The notes beneath the pieces were generated by a model, which made no database searches, was not told where the DNA came from, and saw nothing but the letters and a program-made list of their open reading frames with translations. Shown piece by piece: positions 11,817 through 22,724 of a stretch of DNA of 64,000 nucleotides. This DNA is from Pinus tabuliformis (taxonomy: Eukaryota > Streptophyta > Pinopsida > Pinales > Pinaceae): assembly GCA_031772625.1 (NCBI GenBank), contig CM062811.1, positions 646,982,606 through 647,046,605 of the forward strand, read 5' to 3'. How positions within the stretch are numbered: the first letter of the stretch is position 1; each line of letters begins with the position of its first letter. The position numbers and the translations under genes are program-made.

Positions 11817-13107
11817 CTAGCTACAGAGTATGTGATCAGGCACCCAAACTACCTCTTTCTCTTCTTGTTGGATGATGGTTTGGGCCTTGCTAGATGATGA
11901 TTTTACCTCTTTACTACTATTTTTTTTTACTTCCTCAGTTGGTTGTACTATTGCAGACAAGTCACTAGGTGGTTGTTTGGATTGTTTCGCTTTCTTGAGC
12001 TATCTCCTAGCCTTTGCCAGTTTTTACTTCATCACCCTCAATATTCTCCTCAAAATCAAATTTCTCATGTAATAATTCTTTAAATTCTTGTGCAGGGGAA
12101 GAGTCCATTTCATGAATTGTTTGGCTCCATCAACTACATCTAGGGCTTCTGTAAGTTGAGTATCAACTTCTTTGATAGTCTCATTGATGGCCTTCTTGTA
12201 TTTTTCATTGTTCTCTGCTATCTGGTCAGCTTGCCTTTGGCAGACTTCAATCTCTTCAAACAACCTCTGATACTCCTTCCATTCATCAAACACTTGTTTT
12301 TCTATTGTTTTTCTATGCCTGAAAGTTTCCTTGCATCTACTCTTTACCTTTAGCTATTGACCTTGTGATAGATATCCTCAGTAGCATACTAGGTTCTTTT
12401 ATCTCATCCACATTAATTACATGCTTTCCTTTTTCTTCAGTTTTAGGCCCAAACGGCCTCTTGGAAAATTTACTTTAATTTTTTGTAGTACCTTTTCTAT
12501 TGTGCGCCTTAGTTCTCTATTTTTGTTTTGTAAATAGGCAGTCTGAAGCTAGGCTTTGGCAAGACTGTCTTGCAACTTTATGATTTCAAGATCCTTGTCC
12601 TCCTCCATCTGAACATTTTGTGCTTCCCTTGTATCCTTCTCTGGTATATATTTTGAAATATTAATAGTTTATTGAGGAGTTGGCTCATTCATCTATTTGG
12701 TTCTCAATCTAGTGCTCAGCTTGAACAAAAATTGTGTTTCCTCTAGTGCTACTTGAGCTTTTTCTTTCCCTTTTTTGGTTGCCTTCTTATCCTTAACCAA
12801 TTCTTCCACTGTCTCTTTCATTGTTGCTTCAGTTTTGGGCTCTTCTGCTTCCTCATGTGTCTCCATTTGGGAGATGTCTGCATGAGCTAGCAAACCTACA
12901 TTTGAAAAAAAAACTTTCCCATGCCATCTTCCTCTTTTCCAGCTCATGCAACACCAGCAACTTGATCAATGAAAAGTGGAAAAGGTTGGGAAAATTTTTA
13001 TCTCCCTTTGACTGTACCCTCTCTACCATTTTGCCCAAACTCTTAAATAAGTAATATGGAAAATTTAAACTCTTCTTGGCAGTGAAATGCATGAGCAATA
13101 TGATATG
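11817..13107 (-). pseudogene. Element E ORF, C-terminal two thirds
   Basis: This is the distal part of the frame that starts at 29248; chromovirus A separates the two. Near 13100-12960 it reads HFTAKKSLNFPYYLFKSL and LELEKRKMAWESFFFK-like text that matches B ORF3 (NFLENQTLNLPYFLLLSL; KKNKDTWEQFLIRNYF). A frameshift near 12930 is followed by a Glu/Lys-rich region (12947-12693) and a long coiled coil (12353-12024, EWKEYQRLFEEIEVCQRQ). It ends at TAG 11817-11819 after a Ser/Lys-rich tail. At least five in-frame stops are present between 12690 and 12350. The layout of an N-terminal globular domain, basic linker and C-terminal coiled coil equals that of B ORF3. Function unknown. Confidence 0.7.
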
Positions 13108-13442
13108 TGTTAGGACCCTATACTACTAGTGTAACCCCTTATTTTTATTAGTACAACCACCCCTTATTATATTGTTGTGCCAATGTAGTCCCCATATTGT
13201 TTTTATTGTGCCCCATAGAAGCCCACTATTGTTATTATTGTGCCCTTACATTATTATTGTTATGTCGGCTTGGATTATATTATGACCCCTTAAACTCCTA
13301 TATATAGAAAGGAGGTCTTGTCATTTGTATCATCTAAGAATTGTTCATTTGTGTAATGTAAAGGAAGTTGCCCCCTCGAAGAGGCTTATTTCTAAGGCGT
13401 CGATCTATCTTTTCTATCTTTTTGTGAGCTGGTTTCCTAACA
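13108..13442 (+). repeat. 5' LTR of A
   Basis: 335 bp, TGTTAGGACCC to TTCCTAACA, matching 28420-28752 and the H LTR at 60087-60420. A TATATATA box at 13299-13306 precedes GAAAGGAGG and is conserved in all three copies (28609-28616, 60276-60283), so it is the likely promoter. The LTR is inserted in the ORF of E. Confidence 0.93.
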
Positions 13443-13444
13443 TT

Positions 13445-13456
13445 TGGTATCAGAGC
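13445..13456 (+). other. Primer binding site of A (initiator Met tRNA)
   Basis: TGGTATCAGAGC, two bases after the LTR end, is complementary to the 3' end of plant initiator methionine tRNA, the standard minus-strand primer of chromoviruses and copia elements. Confidence 0.92.
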
Positions 13457-14190
13457 TTTCGATTCTAGGGTTTTGTCATCGTGGAATTTTCGCTATAACT
13501 ATTTTTCTGTGATGTTTTAGAAGCTAAAAAAAAATCCATTTGAGACGAAATCTCGTTGAACCTCAGGTCTGAATTTCAAATCTTGTTTCGCTATATTTTC
13601 AGAGATATGATCTAAGGAAGTTAGGGTATTTGCAACTCCAAAATTTCATCTAAAATAGGTCATCATGGAATTTTCGTTACAACTGTTGATACAAAGTTTC
13701 ATAAGCTAAAAAAAAACCATTTGAGAAAAATTGATCTGAACCTCAGGTCCCAATTTCAGATCTTGCCTCACTATATTTGTTGATATATGATCTGAGGAAT
13801 TCAAGGTTTTGGAAGACACCTGAATTACATCCTAAACAGGTGACCTGGGGAAAATCGTCATAGCTATCTCTGAGCATCAGATTGAAATATCGTAACAAGT
13901 TACAGAAAGAGGACAAACTATATTTATGTGTATATTTTTCAGATTCGAAGGTCAAAATAGTGAGACGTGGTACTTCATACAAGTTCGCTCTTATGAAAAG
14001 GTATATAATCAGGTCATCTTGGGAGATTGTGCATAACTCTTTCTTGGAGAATCCAATTTTGATCAGACCGGTGGCATTGGAAAGAGAACGCAAAGGCGTA
14101 TTGCAGGTCGCAATTTCAGAACTGGAAGATCCTAAATTACAAAGTTACAGTCGTTTCAATATCGAGCTCCTAAAATCAAGAAAAGGCGAT
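13457..14190 (+). repeat. Leader of A with a 184-bp tandem duplication
   Basis: Untranslated leader. A block beginning CATCGTGGAATTTTCG at 13477 is repeated from 13661 (CATCATGGAATTTTCG), each followed by AAGCTAAAAAA, CATTTGAGA, TTGAACCTCAGGTC-like and TATGATCT(A/G)AGGAA. The related element H has this block once (from about 60469). The two copies differ at many positions, so the duplication is old. Confidence 0.75.
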
Positions 14191-14700
14191 ATGAGTAAGT
14201 TTGATGGCAAGGATCTGGTAAATTGGATACTACAAATGGAGAAATATTTTGATCTACATGGTGTAACACTGTTACAAAAAGTACGTATTGCATCTAATTA
14301 TTTAGAAACGAATCAATTTTTATGGTATAAAGGTATTTTTTATCGTAAACCACTTGTCACATGGTCAATTTTCACAGAGGAAATGATAGCATATTATGAG
14401 GATACCAAGAGCAACACCTTCTTTAGCCAATTGATAAATCTCAAACAAAAGGGTTCAATGGCAGAGAAAATTGAGGACTTTCAAAAATTGAATATAAGGA
14501 TAAATGATATTCTAGAGAAGCAAAAGATAGATAGTTTTATCTATGCCATGGAAGCTGATATCAATGATATGAAAGCATATTGGAAGAAAGGCATGGAAGA
14601 TTTGAAGAAGGACATGGAAGGTTTGAAGGAAGGTGGGCCAAAGCTACTACAAGAAAGCCCTCCTAATGACGAAAAGGATCAAGAAACATCAAAAGAATAG
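14191..14700 (+). pseudogene. Element A gag, shortened and rearranged
   Basis: Gag forms the particle shell. From ATG 14191 the frame reads MSKFDGKDLVNWILQMEKYF and continues through FSQLINLKQKGSMAEKIEDF, matching H at 61490-61800. Relative to H the N-terminal coil region is absent (the junction falls at CGATATGAG versus CGATTTGAGG in H), and the zinc-knuckle part is missing. In its place after residue 115 stands a coil segment (MEADINDMKAYWKKGMEDLKK) that resembles the H segment VEAKIDDLKTYLKRDMVDLK, which in H lies before the gag domain. The frame ends at TAG 14698-14700. Non-functional. Confidence 0.72.
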
Positions 14701-15032
14701 GATATACACCGAGAACTAACCCTAGAGAAAGAACAAATGAATCAGATCATATCTTTTATTGCAATGGCAGGAATTACCACTCCTCAAACTCTCAAGATAA
14801 AAGGACATATCAAGAAGAAGAAGGTTCAAGCAGTGAAATATCAGGAAGAAAAGTATCAAGAAACATCAAAAGAAAAGGATACTCACCAGGAACCAACCTA
14901 GAGAAATAAGAAATGAATCCGACCATATCTTGTAATGCATTTGTCGGAATTACCACTCCTCAAACTATAAACATAGAAGGACATATCAAGAAGAAAAAGG
15001 TAATAGTGTTGGTTGATTCGGGTAGTACCCAT
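14679..15032 (+). repeat. 177-bp tandem duplication across the gag-protease boundary of A
   Basis: TCAAGAAACATCAAAAGAA at 14679 recurs at 14856; GGAATTACCACTCCTCAAAC near 14770 recurs near 14947; GGACATATCAAGAAGAA also recurs. Both copies encode ITTPQT then KGHIKKKKV or EGHIKKKKV. H has one copy. The first copy is not followed by a protease active site. Confidence 0.8.
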
Positions 15033-15889
15033 AATTTCATTCATTGTAAGATAGCCAAGGAATTTAATTGCTTCCTATATCTAGCACCAAAGTGTCAAGT
15101 GATGGTTGTAAGTGGAGGAACCATAAATTGCTCTGGAAAGTGCCATAATATCAAGCTATCCATGGGAGAATATGTATTGAATAGCCCAATTCTTTCCATT
15201 CCAATGGGTGGTACTAATGTTGTACTAGGAGTCCAATGGCTACAATCCTTGGGTACAATAGCTTTTAATTTTCAAGAACTTTTCATGAAATTTTCTTTAG
15301 AAGGAAAGGAAGTTGAATTAAGGGGTATCACAGGGAAACCAAGAAAGATAATCAGCTCTAACAGAATGACAAAGCTTCTAAAGAAAGAACAATGAGGCGT
15401 AATTTCACAATTATGTTCGCTAATGGTTCCCACATCGAAATCATCTATTTCTCCAGATCTCCAAAAAGTCTTGGACAATCATTCCAAGGTATTTGAGACT
15501 CCCAAAGGTCTCCCACGTATTCATGATCATGATCATGCTATTCATTTGATTCCAGGAAGTGTTCCTCCAAACATCAAGCCTTATAGATATCCATATGCCC
15601 AAAGGAGTGAAATTGAACATATGGTTGTAGAAATGGTAGAGGTTGGTATAATTATCCAACCAAATTTGATAAACAAAGCAAGGAATGAATGGAATAATGG
15701 CGAAGCAAGGTGGGAACTCATTCAAAAGTTGCCGAAGATCCCAGTTCCAACAATATTGCCAGAACTTGACAAGGAAGGAAAAATAATATTGAAACCTGAA
15801 GCATTCACAAAACCGAGAAGACGAGAGCTACGAAATCGATCAATTTCAGAGTATCTCATCAAGTGGAAGAACTTAGTCGCTGAATACTC
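14913..15889 (+). pseudogene. Element A protease, RT start and chromodomain (internal deletion)
   Basis: One frame with a TGA at 15393-15395 where H has Arg (KEQRGVI). Protease: VLVDSGSTHNFIH, active-site Asp near 15018, then MGGTNVVLGVQWL. RT start: [20 protein letters not shown] near 15580. At about 15660 the text jumps from GIIIQPN to NEWNNGEARWELIQKLPKIP, the end of integrase, followed by a chromodomain (LRNRSISEYLIKWKNL). About 2.5-3 kb of pol is missing compared with H. B interrupts the chromodomain after 15889; the reading resumes TWKNDNFIQ at 28337. Confidence 0.83.
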
Positions 15890-17691
15890 TGTTGAGTCCC
15901 AAACCTATACTTCCCTATATACCCTTTCAGCCTTCTTTTTCCATTTACTTCATCCACCAAGCTGTCAAATCGTTGCATATTAGTCTAAAAAGAGCTTATG
16001 AAATGGTTTCCTAACTATGTTTATGACTGTTGTTTGATTTAGATTTTTGTTCAAACAGCTGCGTAAACTTGTCACTTTCTGCAGCCAGCCCAAGTTTCCG
16101 CAACCATTTTGTTAAAGGCTATGCTACAAGTGTCCAATGGAGAAACCGACCACATGGGTAAGCTACAAGTGATGTGTACATGGAGTGTGTCCCCTCAGTT
16201 CAGCCAAATCACTCATAAATGGTCGTGGTCAACGACGGTCAAAGGAAGGGCCAAATGAGGAGTTTTGCGGTGGCACGGCTCTGTTTTGCCCACGTGAAGG
16301 TTTGCATGGCACGATCCTTAGTTTCCGAAGGTACTGGCACACCTATAGAGTAGCCCGTGAACTGAATCGAGCAGCCACCACTCCATGGATTCAACTGTCA
16401 TGATGACCATCACGCTAGATCTCGGGTCAAGGAGATTTACGTGTCTCTTGGCAGCATAAAATCTAGGAATTAGTTGCAGCACCTTTACTTATAAATAACG
16501 CGTTGATATACATTGGATAGTTAGTTTTTGAAATGTAATTTTGACTGTTGTCATCAGCCCACTGTACTGTGTTTCACTTTGTGTTGTTACTGCACTTTAA
16601 ATACATGAGAAGACAGCTTTCCTGAATCTGATTTGTGACTAAGTGATTCACTGGCCGAGGTTGCAGAGGGCCCCTGTACACCAAAGCTTTGTATAGTTTC
16701 TTACTTGCTTTCATTTACTTTTTTTAAATCATTGCTTGTATATATATTGCGTTGTTCTGATGTTCATTGTTGTACATATTTCCTTTATGTTTTCTTTTAT
16801 AACTGTTAACTGATCAGTGCTTCTTTTACAGGTTTTGTTGTAGGTAGCCCAGGCAGATTTACATATTTTTGATAACTACTGACATGAGATCATCTTGTCC
16901 TTTCTGTTGATTTTCATTTCCCGAGTTTAATTCCAGCACTGTCATTTTTCAAATTGCGTTTTGCTTACTTACTTTTCTGCTACTTAGACATCATATTACT
17001 CATCTGTTTATGATTTCCTTTCTATAGTCAAGCGACTCTATTAGTAAGGAATCAAAATATTACTTACTTTAGTATGATTTAGTTTGCTTTCCTGCAAGTT
17101 AGAGATTGGATTACTTATGTCATTTTCAAGAGTTGAAATATGAATGAGTAGTTAAATCTTAGTTTCCTATTATGCAATTTAGATATCATATTACTTAGCT
17201 CGTTTATGATTACTTCCTATAGACGGAGTGAGTCGAAAGGTGAAGGGTCAGAATGGGGGTTGAAGTAGTGTGATTTAGTTTGCTTTGCTTTCAGTCTTTG
17301 AGTTGCTTTAAGTTCAATTTTTACTTTCTTTTTCATACAACAGTAAGGATACTGGGCCATTGTCACTAGTTCACTATTTTGGTACATTTACTTCCTTTTG
17401 AAAATTGATTTCATTACAGTCAGTTTGGAACTTTCTTTTTTAAAATTTTTAAGTTTTGAAAATCACTGTAGAAATCACCATTACCATCCATACTTAACTT
17501 TCAATTTCGCCATCACACACTAGGGAATCCATAGAAGATAAATCCAAAAACAAACTAAAAAAAAACTCAAAAATGACAAAAGACTAAGAAAATGGTTATC
17601 TTATACATATAGTACACCTCACTTCGTCAGTTTACGAATTCCGGATTGACATTTTAATTAGCAATTTATGACACACTAAATTGACCAAACA
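15890..17691 (+). repeat. 5' LTR of B
   Basis: 1,802 bp. Same sequence as 26516-28331 with scattered substitutions and short indels. Contains a TATAAATA box at 16490-16497 (equivalent 27116-27123 in the 3' LTR). Short frames such as 16185-16403 are present in both LTRs but look like no protein. It ends ACCAAACA directly before the primer binding site. Confidence 0.95.
16490..16497 (+). promoter_or_regulatory. TATA box of the B LTR
   Basis: TATAAATA, 600 bp into the 5' LTR and conserved at 27116-27123 in the 3' LTR. It is the only good TATA candidate in the first 700 bp, so it probably sets the start of the element RNA. Confidence 0.55.
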
Positions 17692-17694
17692 TTT

Positions 17695-17711
17695 TGGCGC
17701 TGTTGCCGGGG
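17695..17711 (+). other. Primer binding site of B (Asp tRNA)
   Basis: TGGCGCTGTTGCCGGGG, three bases after the LTR end. This is one mismatch from the TGGCGCCGTTGCCGGGG site typical of Athila and Tat elements. The same variant is at the right end of F (39810-39828, minus). Confidence 0.9.
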
Positions 17712-17945
17712 AAGTGAAACTAGGTAGCCAATTTCTTAAAAAAAAATAATAAAAAAAAAAATTAAGGGAAATTGATAACCTCTCAAAGTATGCTCTCCTC
17801 TTGCACTTAGCGTGATCTGGAGGATCAGAAAAGAGAAAGTTATTGGTTTAATAGTTTCTTGAGTATGCTCTCTTCTTGCACCTAGAGTGACCTGGAAGAT
17901 CAGAAAGAGAATTATTAGCCTGACTTGAAGAAAAATAAAAATGAC

Positions 17946-19640
17946 ATGCATAGAGCAAGAGATTCTAGGGGAAGGTTTTTAGCTAGAGCCAAGAGTTCGA
18001 TTTTCACAACTCCATCTACTTCAAGGAATAGACAAGAGACACCTCCATCATCTCCAACCCACACTCCTAGCCCTAGGATTCCTGGAATTCAAGAGGCAGT
18101 AGTTGAATTAGGAGACTCTTCCACACCATCCATCGAATCTAAATTAGGAAAAGATCCTTTCTTTCCTTCTACAGGGAGACACATTGTAATTGAAGAAGTA
18201 GAATCACCTGAGGAAGAAGAGGGAGAAATTCCTCCTCGTTCACCATTAGTAGAGGAACCAGAGGACTCTGAAATCTCTGAGGAAGCTATCATGACAAAGG
18301 AGGTAGTTAACGGATTTGGTAGAGGTAGAGGTAGAGGAGGGGGAGGAGGAAACAATGGAGGAGGTAGAGGTAACAATGGGGGAAATAGGGATGGAGATAA
18401 CTCATTCGGATTTCCTATAGTCGATGAGGATTCTCGAGCAACAATGAAAAATATTTCACCATCTGTCCTCCCAAACTTTCATGGGTTAAGAAATGAGGAT
18501 CCTGAAACATTTCTATTTGAGTTTGAGGTCGTGTGTCGAACTTATGATTATCTGGAAGACTCTCAAAAACTCAAACTGTTTCCTTCAACATTGAAAGGAG
18601 CTGCTTTGAAATGGTTCATGGGATTACTCACTCAATCCATTAGGACTTGGAATGATATGAAACAAACATTTTTGGATAGATACCTGGACTATTGTATGCC
18701 CACCAATCACAAGGATGAAGTATTCAAAATGGTGCAAAGAGAAGATGAAAACTTGGAGGATTTACTTGAAAGATTCCAATACAACTTGAAAAGAGAAAAA
18801 ATGAGTAACTTAGATGAGGAAACCCTGAAAGCCCTTCTATTCAAAGCCATTAGAGATGAATGGATAGATATTTTGAACATGATGGGAAAAGGAGACATAT
18901 CTCAACTTCCACTTCATGATATAGCAGAACTATGTGTCCGTCTCTCAAGAGGAAAATCTAAAAATGGAAAAGGGCCTAGAGATCCTTCTCTCATCAGAGC
19001 AAACAAATCTGCAACTGGATCAGTAAGTAGGGCTGAGATTGGCAATATGCTTGATGAATTCAAAATTGATATCTTAGGGAGTCTTAGTGAGCAACTAGAC
19101 ACTCTTAAGATACACAATAAGCAGAAACCTGAAGCTGAAGCTTTGGCCATCTTTTGCCAAAAATGTAAAAATAAACATGGTCTAAGGGAATGTCCCTTGG
19201 ATGCAAAAGTTGTAGAAACATGTGTGATTTGTTCAAAGAATCATGAGACCAAGGATTGTCCTTCAATTCCTGGGCTCAAAGCTATCTTCCAAGAAGATCC
19301 AAATACAATTGAGTCTCTCTGTTTTGTTGCAAGGAGACCTTGGCAGGGGCAACAAAACCAAGGGTTTAACAACTCTATGAACTTTCAAACCCCACCAAAT
19401 TGGAATCCTTGGCAACAACCTTGGTCCCAACCTCAAAATACTTTTCAATCATGGGTAAAAGGCATGCAAAATCCTTATGGTAGATTTGCTCAATTTTATC
19501 AATATCCTCCATCTTTTCAAAACCAACAAGCTCCACAACTTCCAAATCAAAATCCACAACTATCATTGCCATTTCAACAACAACAACAACAACCTTCTCA
19601 ACAGAATTCAAATTCTCAACTCTTGCTTCCATTCCAATAG
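17946..19640 (+). pseudogene. Element B gag
   Basis: Start chosen at ATG 17946 (MHRARDSRGRFLARAKSS); C starts the same way at 43460. Order: basic N-terminus, acidic Ser/Pro/Glu region, a Gly/Arg/Asn-rich stretch about residues 123-150, the capsid-like domain about 167-330 (LPNFHGLRNEDPETFLFEFE, LKLFPSTLKGAALKWF), two zinc knuckles of the short Athila form CX2CX3HX4C (CQKCKNKHGLREC, CVICSKNHETKDC), and a Gln/Pro/Asn-rich tail. The frame is open to TAG 19638-19640, where reading in the same frame continues into the protease, so the stop is either a CAG to TAG mutation or a readthrough signal. Gag would package element RNA. Confidence 0.88.
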
Positions 19641-20486
19641 AAGTCAAATCAACTTCCTTCCCAGCCATTGCCAAACCCTAATAATAAAAACCCTCAAAAT
19701 GCTTACATGGTAGAAGGTCAACAATTTCCTACCTATATGATTGTTCCTCTCAATGATGTACAACTCAGATCTGGTAGAGTTTTAGATAAACCTTCTATAG
19801 ATGCCCAGAAGCAAAGCATTTCTGAGGAAGATTCTCTTGAAGCCAATAAAGGTTCTAAAGCATCTCTTCAAAACCCAAGCACTCAGAAAGAAAAAGAAAA
19901 AGAGCTAACCCCCACAACTCCTATAGTTGAGCAACCTGCATCTTCATCCACACCTCATTTTCCTGAAAGATTACAAATTGACAAAGGGGTGGAAAAACAA
20001 ATCATGTTGCCTGACTATGATTTTCTAGATGAATTGAAGAATGTCTGTATCAAGATTCCCTTGTTACAAGCCATTAGAGAGATTCCTATTCTAGCAAAAA
20101 CAATAAAGGAGTTGAGTCTTAAAAGACCAGGAAGGAAACTTAGAGATACAAGAAGAATCCACCTAGTAGGAAAAATTACAGATATCATGATGGGAAAAAT
20201 TACTATGAAGAAGTATGTAGATCCCGGTAGTCCAATTGTCAAAACACATATCAATGGGGTAGAAATTCCAAATACTTTGATTGATTTAGGGGCTGCTATC
20301 AACATTATGAGTAGACAGACTATGGAATAGCTGAAACTTCCTAATCTTCTTTTTACACCTACTTTACTGCAACTTGCAGATCGATCAATTATCAAACCAG
20401 ATGGTGTATTAGAAGACATTTCGGTCTCCTTAGACTCTTGGGAATATCCAGTAGATTTCATGATTTTAACTCCCAAGAGTAATTAA
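19641..20486 (+). pseudogene. Element B protease region
   Basis: Same frame as gag. It starts with a Pro/Asn-rich linker and VPLNDVQLRSGRVLDKP, an Athila signature, then KNVCIKIPLLQAIREIPIL and the aspartic protease: HINGVEIPNTLIDLGAAINI near 20250-20310 (active-site Asp in the LIDLGA form usual in this group), then ILERPWLATADAFI after 20486. TAG 20328-20330 (expected Gln) and TAA 20484-20486 interrupt it. It would cut the polyprotein. Confidence 0.83.
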
Positions 20487-22724
20487 GGAGGACACCCTCT
20501 CATCTTAGAAAGACCTTGGCTAGCCACAGCTGATGCTTTCATCAGTTGTAGGTCTGGGGATATGTATATTTCTGATGGTAATTCGACAAAGAAATTCAAT
20601 CTGTATCCTCCAGCAAAAGCAATTACAGAAATAGGAGATAATGAGTGGGTTGATGATGAGGATACTATACAACCTGTCTTTACCATTTATGAAGTCAGTG
20701 AAGATAGTCAAATTCTTAACACATTAGAAAACTTTGAAACATCTTCAGAATATGACCACACACAATTTCAGTTAGATTCTGACATTGAGTATCTATCATC
20801 TAGACAAATGTCTCTTTTCTCTATGGAAGAGTTTGGTAGTTCCGCCATTGAGATCTTTCCAGGTAAAACATTGAATATCAACAAAAAGTTGGAAAGATCA
20901 CAACAAGAAGAACTAACCAAAATCTTGCAAAAACATTCTACTGCATTTGCATGGGAATATATTGATATGAAAGGTATTGACCCTAAGACTTGCATTCATC
21001 ACATCTACATTGAGGAAAACAGTAGACCAATCAGACAACCTCAGAGAAGGATGAATCCAAACCTTAGGGAGATAGTGAAAGAAGATCTCCAAAAACTACT
21101 TAATGTAAACTTCATTTATCCAATTTCAGATAGCCGATGGGTTTCTCCTTTGGTTATAGTACCTAAAAACAATGGTAAATGGAGGGTATGCATTGATTAC
21201 AGGGAATTGAACAAAGCAACTTTGAAGGATCACTTTCCTTTACCCTTTATCGATCAGGTATTAGATACTTTAGCAGGCAAAAAGTATTTTTCATTTTTGG
21301 ATGGTTTTAGTGGCTATAATCAGATTCAAGTATCACCTGAAGATCAGGATAAGACCAGATTTACCTATCCATGGGGAACTTTTGCTTACCGAGTACTTCC
21401 TTTTGGATTATGTAATGCACCCGCAACATTTCAAAGGTCAGTACTAGGAATATTTTCTGATCTAATCCATGATTGTGTAGAGGTTTATATGGATGATTTT
21501 ACAGTTTATGGTAATTCGTTTGAAGAGGCATTAGAGAATTTGGAAAAAGTCCTTATAAGATGTAAAAAAACAAACCTATCATTGAGTCATGAAAAATGCT
21601 TTATGATGTTTACTGAAGGGATTGTTTTAGGACATCATATTTCAGGGGATGGGATTAAAGTTGATAGATCAAAAGTTGAAGTCATCTCCAAGTTGCCTAT
21701 TCCAAATTGTCAAAAAGATGTTAGAAGTTTTCTTGGATTTACTGGATACTATAGAAGATTTATTGAAAACTTCACCAAAATAGCATCTCCACTCTTCAAA
21801 TTACTTACAAAAGACTGTGAATTCAAATGGGATCCTGATTGTCAATATGCATTTGAAACTTTGAAAACAAGAATATCTGAAGCACCCATTTTGAGAGGGC
21901 CAAATTGGAAACTTCCTTTCCATATTTCCACAGATGCTTCAGATACAGCTCTAGGAGCTGTGTTGGAACAAAAGGATTTAGTTCCTTATGCCATTTACTA
22001 CACCAGTAAAAATTTGACTCCCACCGAGTTAAACTATACTGTGACTGAAAAAGAGTTCTTAGTTGTTGTTCATGCAATCAATAAGTTTAGACATTATATA
22101 ACAGGCTATGAAACTTTTGTCCATACTGATCATTCTGCAATTAGATATCTCATGAATAAACCTGTTACTAATGGTAGAGTTACAAGATGGCTCTTACTTT
22201 TACAAGAATTCAATATTACTGTGTTGGATAGACCAGGGAAACAAAATATAGTAGCTGATTTCTTGTCTAGAATCCAAAATACTAATGAAGATTCTCCTGT
22301 AGAGGATAAGTTTCCAGATGAGTATTTATTTGCAGTAACTACTAAGACTCCTTGGTATGCAGATATTGCTAACTATTTGGTTACAGGAAAGCTACCTCCA
22401 CATTTATTTCCTAGTGAAAAAAGAAGAATTATTCAGGAGAGTTCAAGTTATTCATGGATTTCTAATGAATTGTTTAAAACAGGGCTAGATTGTGTGATCA
22501 GAAGATGTGTTCGGGAAGATGAAATGCCTGACATCCTCAAGGCATGTCATGATGAACCATGCAATGGACACTTTGCTGACAAAAGGACGGCCTATAAAAT
22601 CCTTTCTTTAGGATATTATTGGCCTTCCCTTTTCAAAGATGCAAAACAATATGTCAGAAGGTGTGACAGCTGCCAAAGAGTTGGGAGACCGACACTTTCA
22701 AATGAAATGCCATTACAACCATAG
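20487..22724 (+). pseudogene. Element B reverse transcriptase, RNase H and integrase zinc domain
   Basis: An unbroken frame of about 745 codons. RT: RRMNPNLREIVKEDLQKLL near 21045, WRVCIDYRELNKAT near 21185, FLDGFSGYNQIQV near 21290, LPFGLCNAPATFQ near 21400, catalytic YMDD at 21486-21497, then VLGHHISGDGIKVD and FLGFTGYYRRFIENF. RNase H: HISTDASDTALGAVLEQ near 21920 (Asp), TVTEKEFLVVVHAI (Glu), HTDHSAIRYLMNK (Asp), IVADFLSRIQ (Asp). Integrase zinc domain: CHDEPCNGHFADKRT to RRCDSCQRVG near 22550-22680. It ends at TAG 22722-22724, where C has Gln (LPLQTQV), so the stop is a CAG to TAG change. All catalytic residues are intact. Confidence 0.92.

Noticed and set aside
16185..16403. Conserved 72-codon frame in both B LTRs (also 26811-27029)
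   Set aside because: Conservation is explained by LTR duplication; the text resembles no protein and lies upstream of the TATA box.
18089..18376. Minus-strand Pro/Ser-rich frame
   Set aside because: Shadow of the Gly/Arg-rich and acidic stretch of B gag.
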